Positions 1-12,805 of a stretch of 64,000 nt of DNA are shown piece after piece (positions within the stretch are counted from its first letter, which is position 1; the number at the start of each line of letters is the position of its first letter). The DNA comes from Neodontobutis hainanensis. Lineage: Eukaryota; Chordata; Actinopteri; Gobiiformes; Odontobutidae. The notes beneath the pieces were generated by a model that saw nothing but the letters and a program-made list of their open reading frames with translations, did not search any database and was not told the DNA's origin. The stretch covers positions 124,001 through 188,000 of the forward strand of contig JALDNG010000441.1 of the NCBI GenBank assembly GCA_024349245.1. The letters are read 5' to 3'. Position numbers and translations under genes: made by a program.

Positions 1-1
1 T

Positions 2-742
2 GCTGATGCCTACGCCGAATGCCCCGAGTATAAAGAAAATCATTACTGCAAAAAATTTCCGAAACAAATGGTATTCCAATGTAGAAAATCTTGCGATTTT
101 TGTGGTAAATTTTCGGACGAGCGTAGATGTTAACCCATATGAATTCGAAGAATCTTCCGGCATTGAAGACGACGAGACTTCTGGAGAGGAGGAGACCAGT
201 GGAATCGACGACGATCTTGACGGTAATTTCAGAACTATATGAAGATGATGAAAACAGCGGTGTGGACAAAAGGGAAACCATCCCACATGGGCCTGAATCA
301 GAAGATCAAAATTTTGACAAAATATTACTTGAAGATGAAAAACACTTCAACAAGTTAAAATCCAGATTCAAAATGCCTGGTTTGGTTCCATCTCTTGAGG
401 ATCTTTACGCGGAAATCGGAACTCTGCACCCTTCGGTAGATGAAAAAATTCGATCTACAAAAATCTCAGCTCTGAGCAAAAGGGCGAAAGTACCCGAATC
501 TAAAGATCCATTTAAATATCTTAAAAAAAATCTTGGTCAATCATCAATTCGTCCCATCGTGGATACTAGCGCTCTTAGCTCGACTCGTGTTCAGAGATCA
601 AATCCCGTTTATGTTCTAAAAAATCCAAGAAGTTATATATCTTGTAATTTTATCAAAATATAAAGCTCATAAATACAAAAGAAGTGAGCAACATGATCCA
701 TATTTGCATGGCAATGCCAACTACAATAAAGGTATTTGTTGA
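2..742 (+). CDS. ShK-domain protein, 3' part (truncated by window edge)
   Basis: C-terminal part of a protein whose start lies before the window. Four exons fit: 2-104, 127-222, 245-643 and 666-742, joined by three GT...AG introns of exactly 22 nt. The sum is 225 codons including the final TGA. Exon 1 encodes the end of a ShK-type cysteine module: cysteines at codons 20, 47, 80, 92 and 101, with the typical C-R-K-S-C-D-F-C ending. A strongly acidic stretch follows with repeated S-G-I-[ED]-D-D units, then a basic Ser-rich tail. ShK modules occur in secreted metazoan proteins (proteases, tyrosinases, collagen-modifying enzymes) and do not by themselves imply a toxin. The parent enzyme or scaffold cannot be named from this fragment. 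Without the three short introns the segments lie in three different frames. Confidence 0.7.
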
Positions 743-3700
743 CACGGATTTTTTAAGCGTTGTCCACTTAAGTTGGCCGGAGATTTAAAACCGTCATTCA
801 AAATATTTTAGGAAATCTATTTTGATTCAGAATTTAAATGTATTACATTTTGAGGTTTAACGCGCATTCCCTCGAAAATTTAAATCTCTCCTTCATAAAA
901 TCGCGATCGAATAAATGTAAAATAACTCTTGTTTACTCTAAAAAGGAAATGTGATAAAATTAAAATTATATTTTTACTTCCGCTCGTTGAACTTTCTGTG
1001 TTTATTTTTTACATCTGAACAAAATGGTGAGTCACCGATGTTTTCAATAAACTAAAAATAATTTTGGAAGAATGAATATATTTCTGTAATTTAAAAATTG
1101 AAATACAACCCATCCATTCATTTTTGACTAATTGTCTTTTCCGTAAATTTGAGACAAAACTTAGCTTTTAAATAATTCTTCACTGATAGTTATTTAACTC
1201 AATTTAAACTATTATTAACTATATTTTGATAAATTTAAAGTTCATTTTTTACAACGTTTGAATTTTTGCGCATGATTTTTTATTCAAATACTATACATTT
1301 GTTTTTATTGTTTCCACGAACATAAATAACAAAAACAAAACATACTTCATCCTTTTTTTGATGTTTGATTTTGAATAACTTTCAAATAAATCATATTTTT
1401 TCACATTTCATAAATTTTTGACCCAAAGTACCCTTAAAATTACTTTTAAAATTCGACAAATTGCTGACAATAAAATTCTAAGCCTGTTTAAAGAATTAAA
1501 TTACAATCGAAGTAACGCCAAAAGAGTACTTTAGTTTATTTTTTTATATAAAAATATATAAATCCTTAAAATAAGTAGTACTTTTATCCCTCTACTAAAT
1601 AAAACTTAATCGAATAGTTTCATATGAAGATAATATATAGTATGTTGTCGTTTAATCTTTTGAAATCAACCGCTCCTAAATTTCTATTAAATTGTAGTTT
1701 CTTCAAATAACTCATGAATCACATGAAAGAATAAACTGTTAAGAAAAATTCAAGATTCAAACCATCAAAAGTTTAAACACTTAAAGGACGTAGCTTTATT
1801 GCATGTTTAATAATTTTGTTATTTCTTTCATTTTCAACCAATAATAAAAATGGACTTATAGTTTATTTGAGAATTTCATTCTCATCGTATTTATGAAGCC
1901 CTTATAAATTTGGATAATTTTTCAAGATATCAACTAAAATTATGTGAATCATTTCAAACAACGCCATTAAAATCGGTCACAAAACATGTAGAATAATAAA
2001 ATAATTAGGCTGAATAAAATGTAGATTTTTAACGAACCAACTTTGAATAAAAATTTGTCTCATCAAAAACGATCCAAATAACATTAAGTTCATAAAATAA
2101 AGTCTAATATATAACTGTTTTATGTAGTCGCTAACGTTTTAAACGAGTCTGCACGCGCTCACACAAGTAAATCATTTAACGATTTTTTGATAATGGCGGT
2201 TTTTCGAGGAAGTTGATTTCTTGTAAATAATAACGAAAGTTCGATAATTACTTTAAATTCTCAAAATTAAGAGAAAGATTTTATTTCATGTATATAAGAT
2301 AAATATCGTTATCGCAAATAATAGTGAGAATTTTTTATGTTTTTATGAATGTGTTTATAGTTTTTCATCTTACCATCTTTATGATCTCAAATAAATCCTC
2401 ATACAATCATTCACTTTTCCATTTATTAGTTTGTGAAAAACATGTCATTTTTAAGAACTAGGAAGCATGAAAACTCTATAAGAATGCATTTCGTTTTTAA
2501 CTCTTCCTCGTACAGTATCAAACTTCCATTTATTTTGACATCTTACGAATATCCAATAACATGATAGGACCCAAACATATATTTACTCCTTATAGAATTT
2601 TATAAACTAAATTTAGCTGAATCGATTATAAATAAAATTTATGGCATATTTTTAAATAGAGATATTCTATGTGGCGTTTTACCGCTCGAGATGCGGATTC
2701 GATCGCGCGACATAATTTCTTTTAAAATTATTATCGTTCAACAATTATCAAAAATAAATTTTCAGACATCTACTTTAAGCAGTTAAATACATCTTAATGC
2801 CAAAAAATATTCATGATTTTGGAACATATTATAACTATAAAATATGGAATTACCGTGAAACAAAAAACGTTTTTAACTGATCCTAATTCGAGAAAGACCA
2901 CAAATAATATGCCTATTTTGTAAAAGCCTCCATTAAATCAGGTCTCTGGAAAGTTAAAAAACGAGAAGACCCGTGAAAGTAATTTCTAATGATATAAAAT
3001 GAAAAGTCGAAAAGTCAGTTTTGACAAAACATATATTTTAATGAGCTTTTCGTGAAGGTTTTGTCATTTAAAAATATGTTGATATAAATTAAGATAGTTG
3101 TAACAGTGGAAAAAACCAAAAATATTTAAAGTTATTTTTATCCACTTACGTTCAAAATTATATTGTTTCAGATTGCGTTGCAAACAACGCTGGATGATTT
3201 CAAGATAAGTTATTCTGCTTTAGGATAATAATCTAAAAATACGATATCATTCGAATTTTTCATTCTTGTTTTTGTATGTAGTTGATCTGTACGAGAGAGT
3301 ATAATTACCAACAAAATCGCCTGCTTCTCAATTAATTGTATAAATTCAATTATCTTTTAAAGTCGTGCTTATTTTAATTTTTAATGAGTAATATAACTAT
3401 TTTTAGTTCACTTCCCTATACTATAATTACCAGGCAATATTTTTCTAAACGACTTCTAATCTTTATTTGGTTGAGTCTTCATTAAAATAAACGAACCCTT
3501 CAATTTACAAATTTAGAACACTATCTAGTTTCAGTTTAACTATATGATATGACGTTATTATCAATTCAAGATTTTTAAGGAAAATTTCGTTTATTTTTTT
3601 CTTCGAGGTAATTGACATTTAAAAATTTATTAAAACCTCAAATTTGGGAATATTTCAAGAAATTGGATGAATTAAAATAGCGCCGCTGTTTACCGCCATT

Positions 3701-5615
3701 TAATTTGGTCCGATGTGGATGTATGTAAAATTTTACGCCTTTTAATCATTGTAATATTAATTTCTAACAGGCTGAATAAATACTAATTTTTCACAACAAA
3801 ATTTTATTTAAATTCCCTTTAAACAAAAGGATATTCATTTTTCGATAAAATAACAGAAACTACTAAAAGCAATGGCTAGAGGAATAGTTTTGTTTTCAGC
3901 GACGAATTATCAACCAGTTAATTGTGAAAAAACTAATAATTTGACAACCCTTCGTTAATTTTAAAACTAACAGACGATGGTTTATCATCATACTTGACGA
4001 TTATTTCAAAATTAATTCTTAAAATCGAAGTGATTTATTCCAATAAAGGTAACATATTCGACTCAACTTTCATTTGATCAGATTTAATTGGATTTTAAAA
4101 TTTATAAACTCGGAGCCCAGTTATTTACGACAATTTACTGCTTCATTGCGCAGTATCTTACGCTGTGGGTTGTTTACTTTTAAATTAGAGTCTGAATGTC
4201 TCAAAGATTTTTTATGAGTATAAATTGTTTCTGATGCAAGATTCCAACATAAATTATGATTTTTTAATCTAATTTACACCTAGATTTAGTTTTCTCAAAA
4301 TAATTTTTTTGGAAATTAGTCCAAAACTCACCGATATTTTACCTCTTGATTGAGCTTATAAATTTTATTTTATATTTTATTGAGAAGGTAAATATAAAAT
4401 ATTCCAAATAATCATATTATCAATACTTTAAAACGAACTTTTCAAAAGGTATAACAAAATTTATCCCAAAGTTCTGCAAAATTTTGGGTTATTATGTTGA
4501 TGTAAAAAACCTGTTATTAATTTAGAATGTATTTTCAAAAGTTGCCTCAACAATTTTAATTGGAAACTGAAATTACATATGAGTGTAAATACTTCAGGGT
4601 TGTTTTATTTTCAGATAGTGAAAAACATTCCCTCGTTATACCTAGTTAAATATCGTGCGACTCATGATTCAACGTTCACTCAAAAATGATAGGGAAGTCT
4701 CGATTATTTCATTCGTGTTAAAAATTTAAAGTTCTATAAGAATTCATTATTTTGAGTTGGTGGTAAATATCGAAACCTTCAATGATTCATTGTAACTAAA
4801 AAATAATTCTTCATCTTTTGATTCAACATTTAAAATTTTACCTCCCCATACAATAAAGATGAATAGTTTCATATTACACATGTACTAAACCCGCGATCGA
4901 TTATTTTAGCTATCTCGTTCAATTATATCATTGCGCGTGCTCCATCAATCTGAAGATTTATTCGATACGTTTGGCAAGAACTTTGTGATAGAATCAAATA
5001 AGAAATAAAATTTTCTACACGGTTTGGAATTTAAGTAGGCATGAAATATAATCAGAAAGGTTCACTTTTCTTAATTTTATGAAAAATATTGCATCTATTT
5101 TGATTGGTCTTGTATAAAATTGAAGAACTTACCAGACTAAAAAGAATTTTTCATCTCCTATTTTTTAACAAACAATGAGGATTCAGTGCAAAATACAACA
5201 ATAGCGCAATTAAACCATTTATTTTAAAATTATCATTTTTAAAATATCGAAACGTTAAGTTATTTCAAGTAGAAAATCAAACACTCTTGCTATTTTTAAA
5301 ATATTTATTTTGATTGTCTCTGTCATTCGTTAAAATTCAACGGCAATCTGACTGATATTATTTTAATTCTCAAACACAGAAACTAAGGTTATTTTTTTTA
5401 ATCAATACATTTTTGAGTATTTATTTGAAATATTTACTTAATTACTTTTTTTCGATGAAAACAACTATAATTTTGTTTCATAGATATTATTATTCGTTAT
5501 TAGCATTTTAATTGAAAAACAAATCTAATATTTTTATTAAAAATGCACGATTGGTGGCACATATTTAATCTAACTAGCAATTTATTCAAAATTAAAGCGT
5601 GAATCTCAACAAACT
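743..5615. other. Gene-free AT-rich stretch
   Basis: I see no supported gene, RNA or repeat family in this 4.9 kb. The sequence is very AT-rich with short open frames only. An ATG followed directly by a good donor (GTGAGT) at 1024-1032 could be a one-codon first exon, but no matching downstream exon was found. Confidence 0.5.
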
Positions 5616-8600
5616 AGTGTAAATTTACCTGTTTGATTTTCGCGCCAGTGAAAATTAAAATTTACAGAAGAGGGAAAATTAACTTATTCGCATTTTTATG
5701 TGTATTTGAATTTTTTGATGAAATTTCACAAAATTTAAATCTATACTGTGACTCGGTCAATATTAAACGGCAGTTAGGAAACTAAATTATTTCATACAAA
5801 TTTTGAAGTGGAAAAAATAGATGTTATCGAACAACTTGAGATGGAAAAATTGGAAAAGTGTCCTGGAAGGGAAAAAAATTCCAACTGGATGGCTCTAAGA
5901 TACGGAAACAACTTGTTTTGTTACTTATTAAATGAATATCCTTTATCATTTCAAGAGGCAAATCAAAATTGTCAGAAACAAAATTCTTCGCTTTTTACAA
6001 TATCGAATCGGTTTGAGAATCAGTATTTTTTAATTGGCACAAAATAGTTTTTTATCGAGCATTATAACTGAAAAAACCTGGATCGGTTTTTATCGAAACA
6101 TTAAAAATTTGACTCAGTCTTGGGATTGGATTGGTGAAGAAAAGTCCACATATATAAACTGGAAAAAACCAATAAATTTTACCGATCACAATTTATACGA
6201 CTGCGCATTTATTGACTCCCTGTACGCTAAGAATAAATGGTTCGATAACGACTGCAGGGAAAAGATGCAATTTTTATGCTTTTCACAAAATTCAACCAGT
6301 AAAATTATTTTTGAATTTTGTAATGGAAAAATGGACGAGTTGGAAAAATTTAACACGGTACAACAACGATCAACCCTTATATGGCTTCCTGTTCTCGACT
6401 TCAGAAAGCTGGTTTGATGCTCAGTCAAGGTGCCTGGAGTATGGTGCACATCTTGCCTCCTTTAACAACCAAACGTCGTACAAAAATCTCGTAGAGGTAA
6501 GAAGTGGTGTTTATGAAAGACCTTAAACATCCATACAAGGGTTTGGATAGGTTTGAACGATCTCAAAAATGAGGGCATCTGGGAATGGGTGGATCGTTCA
6601 AAGGTGGTCTTCACTGATTGGGCCAAGGGAAACCCGTCCAACAACCAAGAAAATTGCGCCTATTTAGATATTGACTCAAAATGGGAACAAATCGTTTGCA
6701 AGGCAGAGTTAAAATTTCTGTGTAAAATTAATGGTCAAATTATTTCTTATTAAAGTACAACAAAGCAAAGATATTTATTACCCTAAATTTTTCCACTTTC
6801 TGCAAAATAAATCGAAAAATGCTTGCATATTTCCAAGATTTAACTCTGGTAAGAATATTTTAACGAATAGGATCATATTTATATTGTTGGAACTTATTTC
6901 AAACTGAGTTAATTGAACAACTAACTTATTCCGTACATGGAGAAGTCGAATTATTTCCAAGAGCCATTTCCTTTAAAAAAGAGAACGATGGAATATTAAA
7001 CATCCATTTACCTCTAAATTTATATCAAAACGATTTCTCATTCGGATTTAGCGTAAGAAAATCTTTTAACGTGAGGTTTTTAGAGATTTGCGCGATGAAG
7101 CAACTAACGAAATCTCAGGAATTATTATTTTCGAGTTTTACTCTGGAAAAATTGTTATTTATTTCACAAAACAACATTTAATACAATTTAGACTCTATTC
7201 TTTCGATTCACAAACAGTTTTTACTATGCCATTCAAAGGAAGAAAATTAAATTTTTTAATTTCTGTCAAAAAGCTAAAAGGGGCTATTATCTATGAAAAT
7301 GAACGCGTACTTGCGCAAACAAGTCAAGAGTTTAATACAACTCTGTTTGGCTACAGTTTTCAAATTAAAGCAAGAGATTGGTTGACACTTTACGATATTG
7401 TTTTTTATAGAGATTTTATCGATGAGCTTCAAATTTCCTCAATTTACACTCTTGATTCTATAGGTGATGTTTGTGTTTGACTACAGCTATTCCTAAATAC
7501 GAATTGAGATTCGATCAGAACATTGTTGAAAAGTTTTGGATATTTGGTCCTGTCGAAAAAACGGACACAGGGTGGATAATTCAGAAACAAAGCGTGTCTG
7601 TAAAACTACATGCGCCTGAAAAAATGGACATCCCAAGAAATTGCCAAACGGGATTTACTTTGATTTTTAAATTAGCATTGGAAGCTCAAGTTGACGTCAA
7701 TTATAGCATTCTTACGTCTCATAAACTATACGACGACTCTTATTTAAATTTAAGAGTACAAAATAACAATTATTTTCTAATTTTTAAAAAATATTATTTG
7801 AATAAATGCATATATTGGCAAATCAACGTTGATGAGTTAAATAGCAAAAATCTTCTCAATGATTTTGTTATAAAATGGAATGTTGTTGATGGTTTATTTC
7901 TGTCAATAAATGGTAAAAATTACGCACAGAACATACGGCCTGTTTACGATTTGTGCGGCCCGAAAATTGACGATGAATCATTTTTAACTGTGGGCTCTTA
8001 TAATTTATTTACAACAGATTTAAAAAACATATGGCTAAAAATATGCTGTGTTGTATATTTTGACCATTTCATTGAAGGACATCACAATGTTATGAATGGT
8101 ATATTTTTATCAACTAATTAGTTCTTCCATATAGAGGAATAAATATATCGACCACACATGGTTACTCAATCGAAAGAACGTTTGATCCAAATACGCGTGG
8201 TATTGAAAAAATAAACACGTTTTTTGTTGGACCGCTTCTTGGAGAATACTTATTTGAATTAAAATGTGGAAATGAGTGTAAATTAGTTTTACGCGATCAC
8301 GAATATTATAGTCGTAAAAATAATTCAGTCAGGTAAATGCAATCTAACTAATATAGAGAGAAATTTGAGTATTCTAAACGTGAATATGTCAAAATTTTGA
8401 TCACACTACTACATGACAATTTTTCTCTTTCAATATTTTTTATTGTTTAAAATATGGGATTTTACCTTTGAGAAATGATTTATTTTTTTACTATCGAAAC
8501 AAAGACCTCGACTGTTCTGGAGTGAGACATTACATTTGGCGAGACGTTTTCGGATATGATCTTCAGAACTCTATAAACTCGAGTCAAGATCTTGGTGAGC

Positions 8601-9009
8601 CATTTTTGGTTTTAACGACAGCCAACTTCTATTCAATTTCGACAACTGAACAAAATTATGAAGAGATAATGGTTTCAAAGTATAAATCAAATGATGTTGA
8701 AAAAATCGTTTTTATGTTTGAAACGAAAGGTTCTGCTCAACTATGGATCAACACAGATATTTTGCAACAGTATCTTCTTCTGGAAAACAGGTTAAACCAT
8801 AAAAACCCCTCCAAAATGTTAATTTTTTTATTTAATTATTTAGTGTCCTAAACGAGTCGATTCCTATTGAAATCAGACCTGGATCTACTATTGAAATTAA
8901 ATCCATTTATAAAGCCACCAACAATAACCACTTGCAAATTAAGATGTTCAAAATTCATGACGACAGCCGTGTTGAAATATCACAGTCTAACTCTTTAGCA
9001 TGGTGTTAG
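5616..9009 (+). CDS. Secreted CTLD-CTLD-LamG-LamG-PA14-like multidomain protein
   Basis: Large extracellular protein, about 1023 residues. Exons: 5616 (base A), 5649-5755, 5778-6022, 6048-6496, 6520-6733, 6756-6848, 6871-7052, 7076-7463, 7487-8098, 8122-8332, 8357-8444, 8473-8790, 8844-9009. Nine of the twelve introns are 22-25 nt. A basic N-terminus plus hydrophobic stretch (L-F-A-F-L-C-V-F) looks like a signal peptide. Two C-type lectin domains follow (TWIGF ... WFDNDC ... FLC; then GAHLASF, VWIGLNDL, ENCAYLD, KFLC). Next come two LamG/concanavalin-like segments (FSFGFSV; GFTLIFKL) and two PA14-like repeats (GEYLFELK; FMFETKGSAQLWIN). The repeats share an intron at the same position and phase. 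Two one-base frame breaks, at A5 (6327-6331) and T6 (8436-8441), must be allowed for. The carbohydrate-binding EPN/QPD motifs are not clear, so sugar binding is uncertain. Possible role: recognition or adhesion at the cell surface. Confidence 0.75.
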
Positions 9010-11716
9010 TGATTAATTTTATTTTCATTCACTCAGAATATCGCGGCTTCAGGCTAGATACTTTTGTGCTTTATATTCCATATAACCTGAATTATAAATT
9101 ATGTCATATTCTGCGGTTATCGAAAAACTTAGTTGATTCTCTATAAAAACGGGGTTTCTGTCGGCCAGAATAATTGAAATTCCTGTTAGAACTTAACAGA
9201 GTTTAAGTCAAAGTGTACTTTCTGAATACTCGATGAAAGATAAAAACTAAACCATCATAAGGTTACCTAACAGTGTGGCTCCCAATTAGAAACGAGTTGA
9301 TGTCAAAACATTGAGTCGCGCTCGTTCAAACTTACTAATACTACCGACCGCTGAAGTAGAACCAAAATTCTGGTATTTAACGGCGTTTTTAATGTGTGAT
9401 GTTGTGTTTAATTTAAAATCCGTTTCGAAGAAGGTGAGTTATTTTGAGTGTTCAAAAATATAATTTGAATAAATCGATAGTTAATCTAGTTTTTCAGTTA
9501 AGATTTGAGAGATAAATGCCTCATTCCTAAAAGGATCCAGGTGGTTCATACCTAACCGAGTATACAAAACAACAATTATGTTTGATGATTTTTTTATTTT
9601 GTGTAATAGCTTTAGAATCAATTTAAAAAATTTAAATGGTAAAGTGATTTTTCAATATTATGTATCTACGCAAACGTAAAATGCATTTTAAATCAAACGT
9701 CTTATACCTCCTTGAAGTCTTTATGAATTTTATTTTTAACTCCAGAAGGATTGATTTATTTCGAAGTTATAACTAGTTAAAACGAACCGATAGCACCCCA
9801 TTTGTTTGAATCAAGGGAAAGTTTAATAAGAGTTACTGCGATTTGATGTTCAGAGGCTTGCTGCCAACTTTTTTTAGCATATGTTGCGCGAGTAGTTCTT
9901 TCTCATATTTAGACAAAAAATATCGAAAGACCTTAACGTTTTTTGCAACAATACTTTTATAACAATAAACAGATATAGTTGATATAAGATATTGATCCAG
10001 TGAATTTGACTAACTTTGGCATAAATTAGCATGCCTTCAATAATAATTAAGCGGTGTATCATTAATCCCCCTTGTAATTAAACTAAAACAAAACTGTATG
10101 GTTGAGAGGTAAAATATAATTTTGTTTAAATAGTTAACTTTTAACATTTTAAATGGTTCTTTTTTTGGTTCATGTCTAGGTTAAGCGTGAGATATAGGAA
10201 TCTACGTTGCGGTTATGACCCAGTCATTTTAGTAGTATTGGCCAAAAATATCAAATAATTGAATTTTAAAAACAAACAAAAATAGGAAAAGCTTTTTGAA
10301 TATTAGCGCGTTGTCCTACGTGGTTCCAAAAACGATGTGCATACCGTTAATCGCAAATTATGATTTAAAATTATTTACAAAAACTAAAGAAGTTCATTAT
10401 TTTCAAATTTATTCATAAAATAGAAAACTAAACAATATAATCTGATATTTCAAGAAATTAATAAATAAAATAAACACAATTAGTTTGAAAAATTATTTAT
10501 AGATAAAACTCCCTTGGATGCGGTATAAGAAATAAATAGATATAATTGTAATTAAAAGGTTGTAATGAATACCAGTTTGTAACGGGTTTGAAATTTCTCT
10601 TGTATTGACGAAAATTAATCATATCTGGGAAATTGCCCATTAAATGCGAAAATTCACGACGAAGTGCGCCCAGACTAGATTTCTCTTGTTATTTATGGAA
10701 ATACTTTGAGTTTTAAGCATCTTAAAAATGCCTTCAAATGGTTTTTAAAAAATATCCAGAAATTTCGTATTTATTGACATTCAAATAAGTTAAAATATTC
10801 ACTCCAATTGAATGGCGTCGTAGTAAATGGAAATTTTATCATGTGTATATATCTGCCAAAAGAGTAAGTACATTGACCCTTAAAATGAGTGAAAAGTTAA
10901 ATAAAACTATGATTATTGGTTGAGAGATGTTCAGATATGATATCTTTTCAACTTATCAGCGCCCTTTATCGGACTGGCAGGAGTTTTTAATGAATTGTGA
11001 ATTAAAGCCTGAGCCAATCGGTAGTGGATGAAACTTTGGGCTTATTAATTCAGGGGTAAATTAGATGTTTATTTAATGCTCGTTTATATTTGCCTTAACT
11101 TTTGTTGCCGCTCATCCAGTTGAGGTTATTTATGTTAAGAAACTTTAGACTTCAGTCTGCGATTTAATTTTATCTTGTCAATGATAAGATGTTATGCTCA
11201 TTAAGTATCGAGCACGAAAGAAAAGCTTGTGCTTTTCAGGTTTTTTGGCATATTGGTCATCAAAAATGTGAATTTCGGTTTCAATCAATATCCATTAAGG
11301 AGATAACTGGATTAATTTTACTTATTACCATTAATGATCATTTATTATCCATTATTTATTAACCAAACAATATTACATATTAGCCGACGCTAAAGTGTTT
11401 CAACACGCGCAAAGGCTGCAAATAGGCCAATGGTGACGGATTTTGGCTCTAATTTAAACAATGTATATTCAGTTAAAATCTTAATAATAGTAAGTGATAA
11501 GGAAGGTAAAAAACATGCGCGTTAATAAAAACATAAATCTAGCCTAAATTAAAAAAAATTTAAACATCAAATTTAATTAAATTTATGGTGCAGCCGCAAG
11601 TCACGACTAGACGGTGTTGTACGCGATAAGATATGTTTTCGGGATTATTCGTGAGAGATTTAAAGTGTCGGTGAAGATCATTTAAAATAATTTAATATTA
11701 AATTTAATCACATCCA
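9010..11716. other. AT-rich interval with GC-richer islands, no assigned gene
   Basis: No gene can be assigned. A possible first exon reads 14 codons from ATG at 9392 to a GTGAGT donor at 9434, but no second exon is found. GC-richer islands at about 10570-10690 and 10930-11150 are open in several frames on both strands. One minus-strand frame ends in TAA at 10499-10497. They could be small exons; I cannot choose a strand. Confidence 0.3.
9874..10062 (-). CDS. Small ATG-initiated ORF, unknown
   Basis: A 62-codon frame from ATG at 10062 to TAA. It is rich in Ile, Leu and Lys with one hydrophobic segment. I recognise no family. At this AT content an ORF of this size is expected by chance, so it is weak. 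Confidence 0.2.
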   Translation of the reverse strand: MIHRLIIIEGMLIYAKVSQIHWINILYQLYLFIVIKVLLQKTLRSFDIFCLNMRKNYSRNIC

Positions 11717-12250
11717 ATGTCCGAGCATGAGTCTGAAGAAGCCGGAGTCGGGGTTGGTGATAGTAAAAAACGACTAAATAAACGAAACAGAACAAAAGAA
11801 CGACGTGGGACTGGAGTTATAATATTACCACCTGAAATGGAAGAAGTATCTTTGAATTTATAAAAAAAGGAAGAAACCGCAGAACTCAGACAGGCAGCCG
11901 AGAACGCTCGTCAAAACGAACAAACTGTACTTAAATATTCTAACTTAGGATTCAAACCAAAACTTAAATGAAAACACCGATCTGTTAAGTTACTTATTTT
12001 ATTTAGAAATTCCGAACTGGCCAAACTATCTATCGAGGAAGCTCTCGCCCAAATTTCCGAATACCAACAAGCCATTCAAGAATGGCAGGCTGCCTACAAC
12101 GCTATTCTTGAGGTAAAAATGCAATATTTATTCAAGGATTCCGAAAAATCAAAAGCCGAAGTGCAAAAATTGACAAATGAAAACAAGAAACTAAAATCCG
12201 AAGTCGACAATTTAATGATGGTCATTAAAAAAATCCCTAGTAAAAAATAA
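11717..12250 (+). CDS. Small coiled-coil protein, four exons
   Basis: Protein of 154 residues of unrecognised family. Exons 11717-11845, 11870-11926, 11949-11983 and 12007-12250 are joined by introns of 24, 22 and 23 nt, all GT...AG. The second intron carries a CTAAC branch-like element next to its acceptor. Each junction keeps the frame and avoids stops that would otherwise interrupt it, and the total is exactly 155 codons. The N-terminus is acidic, followed by a basic patch (K-K-R-L-N-K-R-N-R). The C-terminal half is a Glu/Gln/Lys-rich helix with heptad spacing (KLTNENKKLKSEV), typical of a dimeric coiled coil. The composition suggests a nuclear or cytoskeletal adaptor, but that is only a guess. 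Confidence 0.75.
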
Positions 12251-12342
12251 AACGGCTTTATTCCACCATATTAATCTGTAGATTTAGCATAGTTCTTAAA
12301 AGGCATTTTTAAATCATCTAAATTGTGAACACAGAGTCAGCT

Positions 12343-12805
12343 TTAAAAAATTATCGTTAAATTCATATCTTCTGTAATTACCCAATGTTTTTTACTTGTA
12401 ACGGCCTGTAGATAATTATTCAAATAATTAATCCCTTTCTTGTAAGCTCTCAACTTTTGTGGTATTATCTCAAGGCTCAATGTCTATTTTGGAAACGATT
12501 GCCGACTGTTTGTTTATACAATTACCACCGTCTAGTGGCGTCTTTGAATGTTTTGTATGGTGTTATCCATATTCTTATTTTCTTTTTTTACCTTGGTATT
12601 GATCATTTCTTTATATTAATAATCATGGCAAACCTATCTAAATTTGACGGTAGCTTTTTATCAACCCTGTATAAATTATTTTGTTCATACTTGTGATAGC
12701 ACTTACTCGTAGTCTATCTGAACCTCTAAATTTTAGTTGTTTATTCTCATCCAATGTGAGGTTGGCGATTTCATATTTTTTGAATTTTTGTAATGTAGTA
12801 GACAT
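12343..12805 (-). CDS. Possible small multi-exon gene, convergent with the coiled-coil gene
   Basis: A minus-strand frame opens with ATG at 12805-12803 and encodes a Lys-rich N-terminus (MSTTLQKFKKYEIANL). An open C-terminal segment (KLRAYKKGINYLNNY ... HWVITEDM) ends in TAA at 12345-12343. One splice model with introns of about 24, 40, 50 and 28 nt joins them into roughly 107 codons, but alternative junctions also fit. The opposite strand shows long Phe/Leu-rich frames, as expected for the shadow of a Lys/Asn-rich gene. No family recognised; exon borders are tentative. Confidence 0.35.

Noticed and set aside
223..232. A 10-nt GT...AG intron
   Set aside because: A 22-nt intron (223-244) with the same donor restores the frame equally well and fits the size of the neighbouring introns.
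1024..1032. One-codon first exon (ATG followed by GTGAGT)
   Set aside because: No downstream exon in compatible phase could be found within reach.
2672..2712. tRNA-like segment with a TTCGAT loop
   Set aside because: Arms do not pair as a cloverleaf and the T-stem is only three pairs.
6020..6050. Euplotes-like +1 frameshift at AAA-TAG in the lectin gene
   Set aside because: A 25-nt GT...AG intron (6023-6047) gives a better lectin alignment.
9055..9200. Extra exon of the lectin gene or a minus-strand gene
   Set aside because: Several frames on both strands are open and none joins the lectin gene without creating a stop or an arbitrary junction.
9392..9440. First exon MCDVVFNLKSVSKK with GTGAGT donor
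   Set aside because: No second exon in frame; a 14-codon exon alone is not evidence.
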